Below, piece after piece: positions 8,879 through 17,205 of a DNA stretch of 64,000 nucleotides. Source of the DNA: Nocardioides daeguensis (GTDB lineage: Bacteria > Actinomycetota > Actinomycetes > Propionibacteriales > Nocardioidaceae); contig NZ_JAHTKU010000005.1 of the NCBI RefSeq assembly GCF_019192965.1, positions 1-64,000 of the forward strand, given 5' to 3'. The first letter of the stretch is position 1. Every line of letters begins with the position of its first letter. The notes beneath the pieces are model-generated. The model was not told the origin of the DNA and did not search any database. It saw nothing but the letters and a program-made list of their open reading frames with translations. The translations under genes and the position numbers were made by a program.

Positions 8879-11800
8879 TCAGAGGTCGAAGAGGGACTCC
8901 GCGGCATTGATGTCGACGTCCGTACGCGGCTGGTGGGCCGCGCCGGAGTACGACGCCGGGACGGCCGGGGCCGCGGGGGCTGCCGGGGCGGGGGTCGCCT
9001 CGACCACGGGCTCCGCCTCGACCACGGGCTCCGGCTCGACCACGGGCTCCGGCTCGGGCTCGGGCTGAGCCTCGGGCTCCGGGGCCGGCTCGGGCTCGGC
9101 GACGACCTCGGGCTCCGCGGCGACCGGGGCGGCCGGGGCGGCCGGGGCGGGAGCCGGGGCCGCGGGGGCGGCGATGTCGAACAGCGAGCCCATGGCGTTG
9201 ATGTCCACGTCCGTGGCCGGTGCCGCGGCAGGCGCGGCGGGAGCGGCCTGCGCCGCCGGCTCGGCGAGCGTCGGCTCGGGCTCGGCGGCGACGGGCTCGG
9301 CTGCCGGCGCCGGCGCAGCCGGGGTCTCGGCGGGGGCGGCGATGTCGAACAGCGAGCCACCGGCGTTGAGGTCGACGGACGGCGCAGGCGCAGCCGGGGC
9401 GGGAGCCTCCGCCTTCGGAGCCTCCGCCTTCGGAGCCTCCGCCTTCGGAGCCTCCGCCTTCGGAGCGTCCGCCTTCGGAGCCTCGGCGGGAGCGGCCAGG
9501 TCGAACAGCGAGCCGCCGGCGCCGAGGTCGGTGGTCGGCGCGGGCGCCGGCTCGGCCTTCGGGGTCTCCGCGGCGGGGGCTGCCGGAGCAGGCGCCGGGG
9601 TGTCGAACAGCGAACCGCCCTCGTCGAACAGCGAGCCACCGCCCGCGGGAGCGGCCGGCTTGTCCTCGGCCGGAGCCGCAGCAGCCGCAGCAGCCGGAGC
9701 CGGAGCCGGCGTGTCGAACAGCGAGCCAGGGTCGTCGAAGAGCGAACCGCTCTCGGCCGGAGCCGCCTTCGCCTCGGGCGCAGCCGGAGCGGCAGCCGGG
9801 GCCGGGGTGTCGAACATCGAGCCCGGGTCGTCGAACATCGATGAACCACCCGACGCCTTCGCGGCGGGACCGACGTCCTCGGTGGCGACGACGGTGTCCT
9901 CGGTGATCGTGACGTCGCCGGCCTCCGGCTCCGCCTTGGTCTCCACCGGAGCGGCCGGCGCCGCCTTGGCGACGGGCTGCAGCGGGGCGCCCTCGCCGGG
10001 CAGCAGCTTGGTGGCCTGCTCGCCCTTGACCGACGCGAGCAGCATCTGCGCGACGTCGAGGACCTCGACCTCCTCGCGCGCCTCGCCGTCGGCCTGCATC
10101 TTGGTCAGGCCGTCGGAGAGCATCACGCGGCAGAAGGGGCAGCCGACGGCGACCTGGTCGGCGCCGGTGCCGACCGCCTCGGCGGTGCGGTTCAGGTTGA
10201 TCCGCTCACCGATGGTCTCCTCCATCCACATGCGGGCACCGCCGGCGCCGCAGCAGAAGGACCGCTCGGCCGACCGCTCCATCTCGGCGAGCTCGGCGCC
10301 GGGGAGGATCTGCAGCAGGTCGCGCGGGGGCGTGTAGACCTGGTTGTGACGACCGAGGAAGCACGGGTCGTGGTAGGTGATCTTGCGCTGGTGCGCGCCG
10401 GCACCGGTGGCCACCGGGGTCAGCTTGCCCTCGCGCACGAGGCGGTTGAGCAGCTGGGTGTGGTGGATGACCTCGAGCTCGAGACCCAGCTGGCGGTACT
10501 CGTTCTTGAGGGTGTTCATGCAGTGCGGGCAGGTCGAGACGACCTTCTTCGCCTTGGCGTCGGTGAGCGTCTCGATGTTCTGCTGGGCCAGGCCCTGGAA
10601 CACGAACTCGTTGCCGGCGCGGCGCGCGGAGTCACCGGTGCAGGTCTCACCGTTGCCGAGGACGCCGAAGGAGACGCCGGCGAGGTCGAGCAGCTCGGCC
10701 ACGGCACGGGTGGTCTTCTTCGCCCGGTCCTCGTAGGCGCCGGCGCAGCCGACCCAGAACAGCCAGTCGACGGACTCGAGGTCCTCGATCGCGTCGCCGA
10801 CGACCTTGACCTCGAACGGCAGGTCCTTGGCCCAGTCGAGGCGCGCCGTGGGCGACATGTTCCACGGGTTGCCCTTGTTCTCCAGGCCCTTGAACAGGCC
10901 GTTGAGCTCGGAGGGGAAGTTCGACTCGACGAGCACCTGGTAGCGGCGCATGTCGACGAAGTGGTCGACGTGCTCGATGTCGACGGGGCACTGCTGGACG
11001 CAGGCACCGCAGTTGGTGCAGGCCCACAGGGCGTCCTCGTCGACGACGAAGTCGCCGCCCTCGGGGTTGTAGAACCACTCGCCGGCGTCGACGTCGGCCT
11101 TGCCGACGAGTGCCTTCTCGGCGGCGCCCTCGACGCCACCGGCGGCGGCGTACGCGTGCTCGCGCATCGCCATCATCATCAGCTTGGGCGAGAGCGGCTT
11201 CTCGGTGTTCCACGCGGGGCACTGCGACTGGCAGCGACCGCACTCGGTGCAGGTCGTGAAGTCGAGGATGTCCTTCCAGGAGAAGTCCCAGATGGAGCCC
11301 ACGCCGAGGACGGCGTCCTCGTCGAGGTCGTCGACGTCGTCGAGGGTGACCGGCTTGCCGCCGGAGGTCAGCGGCTTGACCGCGCCGAGCGCCGTACGAC
11401 CGCTCTCCTCACGCTTGAACCAGATGTTGAACCAGGCGGTGAAGCGGTGCCAGGCGACGCCCATCGTGAGGTTGGTCGAGATGACCATCAGCCAGACCAT
11501 CGCGGAGACGATCTTCACCATCGCGATGAAGAAGATGATGTTCTCCAACGTGCCGATCGAGTCGTGGCCGGTGGGGAACAGGTTGCCGAAGGCCTGCGAG
11601 ATCGGGAAGTGGGCACCGGTCGCGTGCTCGGCGTGCTCGCCGCCGTGCGCCTGCGCGAGGTTGTACTCGGCGCCGCGGATGAACAGGATCGCCGAGCTCT
11701 CGAGGAGGACCATCGCCTCGACGAAGTACGCCTGCCACATGGTGGAGCCGAAGAACCGGCTGCGGCGACCGAGCTGCGAGGGCTTGTGGGTGAGCCGGTA

Positions 11801-12184
11801 GATGATCAGCGGGATGATCGCGACCGTGCCGAGGAGGCCGAGCAGCTCCGCGGTCCACTCGTAGCCGACCCACTTGCCGATGACCGGGATCGTCCAGTCC
11901 GGCTTGAACAGCTGCGGGAACGCGGCCGCGACGGCGGTGGAGAGCGCGATGAACGCGGCGAAGGCGAACCAGTGCAGGATGCCGACCCAGGTCCACTGCA
12001 GCATGCGCGTGTGGCCGAAGGTCTCCTTGAGCATCGTCAGCGTGCGACCGACCGGGTTGCCGGTGCGCCCGGGCGCCGGCTGGCCGCGCTTGATCACGCC
12101 GAGCATGGCGCTGACGGCACGTGCCGTCAGTACGACGGCGACGACCGAGACGGCCAGGGAGACGACGATCGCAACGATCTGCAT
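8879..12184 (-). CDS. etfD: EtfD-like membrane iron-sulfur reductase with a repetitive C-terminal tail
   Basis: This protein of about 1101 residues probably moves electrons from the electron-transfer flavoprotein of acyl-CoA dehydrogenases to menaquinone, as proposed for mycobacterial EtfD. About six membrane helices (residues 1-250) form a NarI-like domain. Two 4Fe-4S motifs follow (CTECGRCQSQCP near 312-323 and CTNCGACVQQCP near 389-400). Two cysteine-rich CCG-type domains come next (CPHCMNTL and CCGAGGARMWMEE). From about residue 745 the chain is Ala/Pro/Glu-rich and carries ten copies of S-(L/M)-F-D, the last at the very C-terminus. The ATG at 12184 is used; an in-frame TTG nine bases earlier is possible and sits nearer the GAGGAG ribosome site. 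An IdeR-like box lies upstream. Confidence 0.85.
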   Translation of the reverse strand: MQIVAIVVSLAVSVVAVVLTARAVSAMLGVIKRGQPAPGRTGNPVGRTLTMLKETFGHTRMLQWTWVGILHWFAFAAFIALSTAVAAAFPQLFKPDWTIPVIGKWVGYEWTAELLGLLGTVAIIPLIIYRLTHKPSQLGRRSRFFGSTMWQAYFVEAMVLLESSAILFIRGAEYNLAQAHGGEHAEHATGAHFPISQAFGNLFPTGHDSIGTLENIIFFIAMVKIVSAMVWLMVISTNLTMGVAWHRFTAWFNIWFKREESGRTALGAVKPLTSGGKPVTLDDVDDLDEDAVLGVGSIWDFSWKDILDFTTCTECGRCQSQCPAWNTEKPLSPKLMMMAMREHAYAAAGGVEGAAEKALVGKADVDAGEWFYNPEGGDFVVDEDALWACTNCGACVQQCPVDIEHVDHFVDMRRYQVLVESNFPSELNGLFKGLENKGNPWNMSPTARLDWAKDLPFEVKVVGDAIEDLESVDWLFWVGCAGAYEDRAKKTTRAVAELLDLAGVSFGVLGNGETCTGDSARRAGNEFVFQGLAQQNIETLTDAKAKKVVSTCPHCMNTLKNEYRQLGLELEVIHHTQLLNRLVREGKLTPVATGAGAHQRKITYHDPCFLGRHNQVYTPPRDLLQILPGAELAEMERSAERSFCCGAGGARMWMEETIGERINLNRTAEAVGTGADQVAVGCPFCRVMLSDGLTKMQADGEAREEVEVLDVAQMLLASVKGEQATKLLPGEGAPLQPVAKAAPAAPVETKAEPEAGDVTITEDTVVATEDVGPAAKASGGSSMFDDPGSMFDTPAPAAAPAAPEAKAAPAESGSLFDDPGSLFDTPAPAPAAAAAAAPAEDKPAAPAGGGSLFDEGGSLFDTPAPAPAAPAAETPKAEPAPAPTTDLGAGGSLFDLAAPAEAPKADAPKAEAPKAEAPKAEAPKAEAPAPAAPAPSVDLNAGGSLFDIAAPAETPAAPAPAAEPVAAEPEPTLAEPAAQAAPAAPAAAPATDVDINAMGSLFDIAAPAAPAPAPAAPAAPVAAEPEVVAEPEPAPEPEAQPEPEPEPVVEPEPVVEAEPVVEATPAPAAPAAPAVPASYSGAAHQPRTDVDINAAESLFDL
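9405..9479. repeat. Five tandem 15-base repeats inside the etfD tail
   Basis: The unit GCCTCCGCCTTCGGA is repeated five times head to tail; the fifth copy has one change. On the minus strand it encodes successive KAEAP (one KADAP) pentapeptides, a flexible linker between two of the S-L-F-D motifs. The near-identity of the copies indicates recent slippage or duplication. Confidence 0.9.
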
Positions 12185-12277
12185 GGTGTCCAACAGCTCC
12201 TCATCCGGGAGGGAGTCAAGGGGCGCGCACAGGAGTGCGCCCGACGAGCCTAGTGCCGACGGGCGGTTCCGATCGGC

Positions 12278-12296
12278 ATAGGCAAGCCTTACCCAC
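12278..12296 (-). promoter_or_regulatory. IdeR/DtxR-like iron box upstream of the EtfD-like gene
   Basis: On the minus strand the 19 bases GTGGGTAAGGCTTGCCTAT agree with the IdeR consensus (TTAGGTWAGSCTWACCTAA) at about 15 positions, including the central AGGCT. The site ends about 94 bases before the ATG of the iron-sulfur gene. Iron-responsive control of a protein with several Fe-S clusters is biologically sensible, but it is inferred from the motif only. Confidence 0.55.
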
Positions 12297-12325
12297 GTGC
12301 GCGGACACGGCGGGCGGGTCGGATA

Positions 12326-12335
12326 CTACCGGTAG
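12326..12335. promoter_or_regulatory. Short palindrome CTACCGGTAG, possible TetR-type operator
   Basis: A perfect ten-base palindrome within TACTACCGGTAGGTAA lies 30 bases beyond the iron box, upstream of the EtfD-like gene and just downstream of the hydrolase gene. ACCGGT-centred sites are often bound by TetR proteins, but no cognate regulator is adjacent. The site is short and could be chance. Confidence 0.3.
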
Positions 12336-12363
12336 GTAACTTCCGGTCGCCGTGATCCGCGCC

Positions 12364-14949
12364 TCACCGGCGGAACCTGATCCTCTTCACGGTCCCGTTG
12401 GCCCGGAGCTTCACGACCACGCTCACCTTGACCGTCTTCCGGGTCCCGTTGCCCCGGACCTTCGTCGCCTTCGCGCAGAAGGTGAACTGCCGGTCGAGGC
12501 GCTGGTAGGGCTGTCCGACCCGGGCGATCACCTGGTCGGTGGTCAGACGCTTGCGGACCATCCGCTTGCCGAGCTTCTTCGCCTGCGCCAGCGACATCCG
12601 CAGGTCGGGGTTGCGGCAGGAGTCGGGCTGGACGCCGTACGCCCGCTCCCACATCTGCAGGTAGGCCTCGGCGCCGCGGGACATGTCGTCGACGATCCGG
12701 GCGCCGTCGCCGGGGTGCTGCGCCTCGGCGACCTGGCGCAGGTCCTCGACCCAGTCGGGGTAGAGGCCGTACTGCGCGACGCCGTCGGTGTTGATGTCCC
12801 AGACCCGCTGCCCCGCCCGCTGCTGGTCGACCCGCACCCCGCCGAGGCCGGTGAACGGGTAGCGCACCGGGTTCGGTACGTCGGCCCCGCGCGGGTTGCC
12901 CTGCGCGCCGAGGCCGTTGATGTCGGCGCCGAAGCCGAACCCGAAGTAGTAGCGCGGGTCGGCCCAGCCGAGGTGGCGACGCCACTTCGCGACGAAGCCG
13001 GTCGAGTCGCCGGCGTACGGCGTGATGAACCCGCCCGCCTTGTAGATCCGCGGGTAGGTGTCGGGCGTCGACCAGGAGTGGCTGGAGATCACGCCGGGGT
13101 ACCTCAGCCCCTCGACGACGTCCATCGACGCCGCGCGCGCCTTGACCGAGAGGTGGTCGGGGTCGAAGACCATCTTCCGCTTGGCCAGGCCCTCGATCGT
13201 GTGCACGCCGAGGTCGGTCAGGCCGCGCTTGTTGCAGTGCGCGGGCTGCGGGTAGAGCGGCACCGCCGGGAGCAGGCCGAGCACCTTGCCGAGCGCGCCG
13301 AAGAGCGCGTCCTGCTGGCCGGCGGTGATGTCGGGCAGGGTGATCTGGGGGTTGTCGGCCGACTCGCCGTCGGCGGGCTCGCAGTGCTCCATCGCCCAGA
13401 AGGTGCCGGTCTCGAGGAAGTTCGCGGCGTTGACCAGCGGGCCGATCGCACCGGCGTCGCCGGCGACACCGGCGAGCGCGTTGTCGAACTTGTTGACCAG
13501 CTCCATCTGGCGTACGCCGAGCGCCTGCATCTCGTCGAGGTTCGCGTCGATCTCGGCGCTGGTGCAGGCCGGGAAGTCCCGGCCGAGCAGGGTCTTGTAC
13601 GTGCAGCCGAAGGGGATCGAGGTCTCGATTCCCATGACGACCGCCATCTTGCCGGCGTTGATGACGCGGCGGGCCTCGAACGGGTCCTTCACGATCCGGT
13701 AGAAGCCACGGCCCGGGCCGCCGAACTGCGCGTCGATGTAATCCTGCATCGTGCGCATGTCCTTGGCCTGGAGCCGGATCGAGGTCATGTCGTCGCACGA
13801 GTTCTTCTTCAGCGGGTACAGCTGGCAGAGCTTGTTGTTCTCGACGAGCAGGTTGACGAACAGCCGCTGGCCACCGCGCCAGGCCCGCTCGAGCCACCGG
13901 TAGTAGGTGCCCTCGTGGGTCAGCGACTCCGGCGCCGGCCAGTCCTTGAAGGTCGGCCAGCCCACCGGGTCGTGGGACGGCTTGCCGGACAACACCGACT
14001 CGAGCAGCGCACCCTTGCCACCGGTCACGGTGTGGTCGGCGCAGTCGACGAGGGCGTACGGCGCGCCGTACTCGTGCCAGGGGCGACCGCAGTGCACCTT
14101 GCCGCCGAGGAACTCGAAGGCCATGCCGTGGGTGTGGGCGTCGACGAACCCGCGCACCTCCTGGTACGGCGCCGCGCCGCCGAACGGCTCCCCGGTCACG
14201 TTGATGTCGGCCTCGGGGTACTCCGGGCAGCCGCCCGCGAGCGCGACTCGGAAGACGGTGCCGGAGGCGCCGGTGGTCAGCGTGCCGCCCTGGGCGACGA
14301 GCGCGCCGGCGCCGTCGATCTGCAGGGTGAAGCTGCCGTTGCCGCCGGTGACGGTCCAGTCCGCCTGGGGGCTGGGCTTGGCGGCGACGCTCACGGCACC
14401 GGTACCACCACGGGTGAGCTCGCCGGCCTGGGTGTGCAGCAGGTAGCCGCCCAGCCGGGTGGCCTTGAAGTAGTAGGGGCCGAAGGAGGCGCCGTCGGCG
14501 TTGAGCGTGTAGCAGCCGCCGGCCATCGCGTACCGGTCGGCGGGCACGGCACTCCGGGCCGGGTAGGCCGGGGTCGGCACCAGCTTCGGGTCGGGCAGCG
14601 CGCGCTCGGTGTCGACGTACGCCGCCGCGGCCCGGCGCTCGCGGGCGGTGGTGGGGTCGACGACGTCCTCGCCGACCGCGAGGCCGCGCGCGACCTCGTT
14701 CTTGGTCCGCGGGTCGTTGTGGTCGTGGGCCGGGAGGAGGCCGTCGTCGTGGGGCACACCGAGATCGGACTTGCGCTGCTCGGCCGCCGCGGCGAACGAC
14801 GCGGTGCCGTCGCCCGAGCCGGTCGCGGGTACGGCGAGCGCGACCCCGACCACGGACAGCGCGACCACCGCGGCGAGCCCGACCCGCTGCCACCCGCGCG
14901 GGCCTGCCGGTGCTGCGTCCTGCGCTGTGACCTGTGCTGCGTCCACCAC
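12364..14949 (-). CDS. Secreted metal-dependent hydrolase, amidohydrolase/dipeptidase-like fold
   Basis: This 861-residue exported protein has a hydrophobic N-terminal segment (about residues 22-41). A ricin-like or lectin-like beta region follows (about 120-230, with CYTLNADGASFGPYYFKAT). The large domain contains FVDAHTHGMAFEF, the HxH signature of TIM-barrel metal hydrolases. Further candidate ligands are in VFDPDHLS and VISSHSWS. The C-terminal 120 residues are basic, ending in a lysine/arginine-rich beta segment. The family has no assigned substrate; membrane dipeptidase (M19)-like chemistry is possible but not shown. Start is GTG 14949 behind a GGGGAGG ribosome site; the next codon is also GTG. 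Confidence 0.7.
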   Translation of the reverse strand: MVDAAQVTAQDAAPAGPRGWQRVGLAAVVALSVVGVALAVPATGSGDGTASFAAAAEQRKSDLGVPHDDGLLPAHDHNDPRTKNEVARGLAVGEDVVDPTTARERRAAAAYVDTERALPDPKLVPTPAYPARSAVPADRYAMAGGCYTLNADGASFGPYYFKATRLGGYLLHTQAGELTRGGTGAVSVAAKPSPQADWTVTGGNGSFTLQIDGAGALVAQGGTLTTGASGTVFRVALAGGCPEYPEADINVTGEPFGGAAPYQEVRGFVDAHTHGMAFEFLGGKVHCGRPWHEYGAPYALVDCADHTVTGGKGALLESVLSGKPSHDPVGWPTFKDWPAPESLTHEGTYYRWLERAWRGGQRLFVNLLVENNKLCQLYPLKKNSCDDMTSIRLQAKDMRTMQDYIDAQFGGPGRGFYRIVKDPFEARRVINAGKMAVVMGIETSIPFGCTYKTLLGRDFPACTSAEIDANLDEMQALGVRQMELVNKFDNALAGVAGDAGAIGPLVNAANFLETGTFWAMEHCEPADGESADNPQITLPDITAGQQDALFGALGKVLGLLPAVPLYPQPAHCNKRGLTDLGVHTIEGLAKRKMVFDPDHLSVKARAASMDVVEGLRYPGVISSHSWSTPDTYPRIYKAGGFITPYAGDSTGFVAKWRRHLGWADPRYYFGFGFGADINGLGAQGNPRGADVPNPVRYPFTGLGGVRVDQQRAGQRVWDINTDGVAQYGLYPDWVEDLRQVAEAQHPGDGARIVDDMSRGAEAYLQMWERAYGVQPDSCRNPDLRMSLAQAKKLGKRMVRKRLTTDQVIARVGQPYQRLDRQFTFCAKATKVRGNGTRKTVKVSVVVKLRANGTVKRIRFRR

Positions 14950-15071
14950 TCCACCTCCCCGTTCCGGGGCGCACGGCAGTGACCCCGATCACGGGTCCAA
15001 CGAAGGTCCGGGCCCGAGGTGACGGCAAAGATGAATCGCTGTCAGATTTCGGGGGACGGCATGATGCGCCC

Positions 15072-16541
15072 ATGCGGAAGTCTGCGGGTGTCCTGGGAGT
15101 GGCGGCCTGCTGCCTGGCGCTCGCGGCCTGCGCCGGCACAGCCCCGGACCGCCCGGCCGGTGCGGGCCGGACCGCCTCCGCCGCGCCAACCAACTCCCCC
15201 AGCAACACCGCCGCCGCCGGGGACCTCGCGATCGCCCGCAGCGACACCCGCAGGGACACGGTCTACCCCGAGATCGGCGACCCGCTCGTCGACGCCCTGC
15301 ACTACGACCTCGACCTCACCTGGGCACCCGGCCACGACCGGCTGAGCGCGCGCGAGACCCTCACCTTCCGCGCGGCCGGCGACGCGGACCGGATCCCGCT
15401 CGACTTCAACGAGCGGCTCGCGATCTCGCGTGCGACGCTCGACGGCGCGCCCGCCGAGGTGAGCGTCCGCGGCAACGACCTCACGATCGCGCACCCGATC
15501 ACCGCCGACCAGCAGTACGAACTCGTCCTCGAGTACGCCGGCACGCCGGCCACGGCCCCCGCCCCGAGCCAGCGCGGCGACTTCGCCCAGGGGGTCGGGT
15601 GGAGCATCACCGCGGAGCACGAAACCTGGACCCTGCAGGAGCCGTACGGCGCGTTCACCTGGTACGCCGTCAACGACCACCCCTCCGACAAGGCGCTCTA
15701 CGACTTCACCCTGACCGTGCCCGCACCGATGGCCGGCGTCGCCAACGGGGTGCTCGCCTCCACGACCACGCAGGACGGGCAGAGCATCAACCGCTGGCAC
15801 CTCGCGGAGCCGGCGGCGTCGTACCTCGTGACGGTGGCGTTCGGCGACTTCCAGCGCACGGACCTGGCGTCGGCGAGCGGCGTACCGATCCAGGTCTGGA
15901 CCGACGCCGACGGCGACCCGCTGCCCGGCGACACCGGCTCCGCCCCGGACGCGGTCGACTGGCTGGAGCAGCTGCTCGGCCCGTACCCGTTCGACAGCTT
16001 CGGGGTGGTCGTGGTCGACAACGACAGCGGCATGGAGACGCAGACCATGGTGACGCTGGGCGACACGCCATACAGCCTCTCGGAGGCGGTCCTGGTCCAC
16101 GAGGCCGCGCACCACTGGTACGGCGACACGGTGACCCCCGCCGACTGGTCGGACGTGTGGATGAACGAGGGCATGGCGATGTACCTCCAAGGCATGTGGG
16201 AGGCGGAGCAGGAGGGCATCACCGTCGTGCGGAAGCTCGACCAGTGGGCCGACTTCGAGTCCGACCTGCGCGCGGCCTCCGGCCCCCCGGGCGCCTTCGA
16301 CCCGAACCGGTTCGGCGACGGCAACATCTACTACGGGCCGGCGCTGATGTGGCAGGAGCTGCGCGAGCGGATCGGCGAGAAGAGGTTCTTCGAGGTGCTG
16401 CGCGAGTGGCCGGCCCGGGAGGCCAACGGCACCGCCGACCGGCGCGAGTACGTCGACTGGATCGAGGAGACGACCGGCGAGGAGCTGTCGAGCTTCTTCG
16501 ACCGGTGGCTGCTCGATCCCGACACCCCGCCGCGCGACTAG
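15072..16541 (+). CDS. Lipoprotein M1-family metallopeptidase
   Basis: This 489-residue protein has a lipoprotein signal peptide ending in the lipobox LAAC, so it should be anchored outside the membrane. The zinc site HEAAHHW (near residue 343) with the downstream glutamate in WMNEGMAMYL is the gluzincin HExxH-18-E pattern of M1 aminopeptidases. The expected N-terminal beta domain (residues 70-260) precedes it. The exopeptidase GxMEN motif appears as DSGMETQ, so the asparagine is replaced. The ATG at 15072 was chosen because it begins the signal peptide. It is divergent from the hydrolase gene. Confidence 0.85.
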   Translation: MRKSAGVLGVAACCLALAACAGTAPDRPAGAGRTASAAPTNSPSNTAAAGDLAIARSDTRRDTVYPEIGDPLVDALHYDLDLTWAPGHDRLSARETLTFRAAGDADRIPLDFNERLAISRATLDGAPAEVSVRGNDLTIAHPITADQQYELVLEYAGTPATAPAPSQRGDFAQGVGWSITAEHETWTLQEPYGAFTWYAVNDHPSDKALYDFTLTVPAPMAGVANGVLASTTTQDGQSINRWHLAEPAASYLVTVAFGDFQRTDLASASGVPIQVWTDADGDPLPGDTGSAPDAVDWLEQLLGPYPFDSFGVVVVDNDSGMETQTMVTLGDTPYSLSEAVLVHEAAHHWYGDTVTPADWSDVWMNEGMAMYLQGMWEAEQEGITVVRKLDQWADFESDLRAASGPPGAFDPNRFGDGNIYYGPALMWQELRERIGEKRFFEVLREWPAREANGTADRREYVDWIEETTGEELSSFFDRWLLDPDTPPRD

Positions 16542-16571
16542 GGCGGGCCCGGTCGGCGGGACGCTTCCTTG

Positions 16572-16599
16572 TTGCAAAATATGTAGACCGGTCTATTCT
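16572..16599 (+). promoter_or_regulatory. Promoter with embedded TetR operator; leaderless transcript predicted
   Basis: TTGCAA (16572-16577) and TATTCT (16594-16599) form -35 and -10 elements with a 16-base spacer. The spacer holds most of the perfect palindrome TAGACCGGTCTA (16584-16595). The ATG of the TetR gene begins seven bases after the -10, where transcription should start, so the message is probably leaderless. An operator inside the promoter implies autorepression. Confidence 0.6.
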
Positions 16600-16605
16600 G
16601 GGGTC

Positions 16606-17205
16606 ATGACATCCAAGGGCGCCCTGACGAAGGCGCGGCTCGCCGAGTCCATGCTCGAGCTCATCCAGACCAGCGGCTACAGCGGCACGGGACTCAACGC
16701 GGTGATCGACCATGCCGCGGCGCCCAAGGGGTCGATCTACTTCCACTACCCCGAGGGGAAGGAAGGCCTGGGCGTCGCGGCGGTCGAGCTCGCGGCCCAG
16801 CGGTTCGAGGCGCTCATCACCGAGGCCGCCGCCGCTGCGGACGGCCCGGCCGGGGCTGTCCGCAGCGCGGTCGAGGCCCTGACGAGGATCGTCAGCGAGA
16901 GCGACTTCCGGCTGGGCTGCCCGGTCTCGGTGGTCACCTTGGAGATGGGTGCCGAGAGCGAGCGACTGCGACACGCGTGCGCGACCGCCTTCGAGTCGTG
17001 GATCGCGCCGACGGCGGCGTTCCTCGAAGCCAGCGGCGTCGCCGCGAACGAGGCCCGGTCGCTGGCGACGGTCGTCGTCTCGACCATCGAGGGGGCGGTC
17101 ATCGTCTCGCGCGCCCTGCACAGCACCCAGCCGCTGACGTCCGCCGCCGACGTCGTCGCCGAGCTCATCGACCTGCGCTGCCACCCCGCGGGAGGGACAC
17201 GGTGA
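16606..17205 (+). CDS. TetR/AcrR family transcriptional regulator (LmrA/YxaF-like)
   Basis: This 199-residue repressor has an N-terminal helix-turn-helix (about residues 8-50, with GLNAVIDHAAAPKGSIYFHYPEGKE). The C-terminal ligand domain fits the LmrA/YxaF subgroup, including LGCPVSVVTLEMG. These proteins bind AGAC...GTCT-type palindromes, and such a site lies in its own promoter. Its stop overlaps the GTG start of the downstream oxidoreductase-hydrolase fusion by four bases, so the two are co-transcribed and the fusion enzyme is the likely target. Confidence 0.88.
   Translation: MTSKGALTKARLAESMLELIQTSGYSGTGLNAVIDHAAAPKGSIYFHYPEGKEGLGVAAVELAAQRFEALITEAAAAADGPAGAVRSAVEALTRIVSESDFRLGCPVSVVTLEMGAESERLRHACATAFESWIAPTAAFLEASGVAANEARSLATVVVSTIEGAVIVSRALHSTQPLTSAADVVAELIDLRCHPAGGTR

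Noticed and set aside
9405..9479. Tandem repeats as a CRISPR-like array
   Set aside because: The 15-base units are contiguous with no spacers and encode KAEAP in frame.
10346..12253. 635-residue open frame antisense to the EtfD-like gene
   Set aside because: No family motifs and dominated by Asp/Val/Gly/Arg; the opposite strand has Fe-S motifs.
12326..15259. 977-residue leftward open frame in another frame of the secreted hydrolase
   Set aside because: Arg/Pro/Ala-rich shadow; the chosen frame has a signal peptide and HxH motif.
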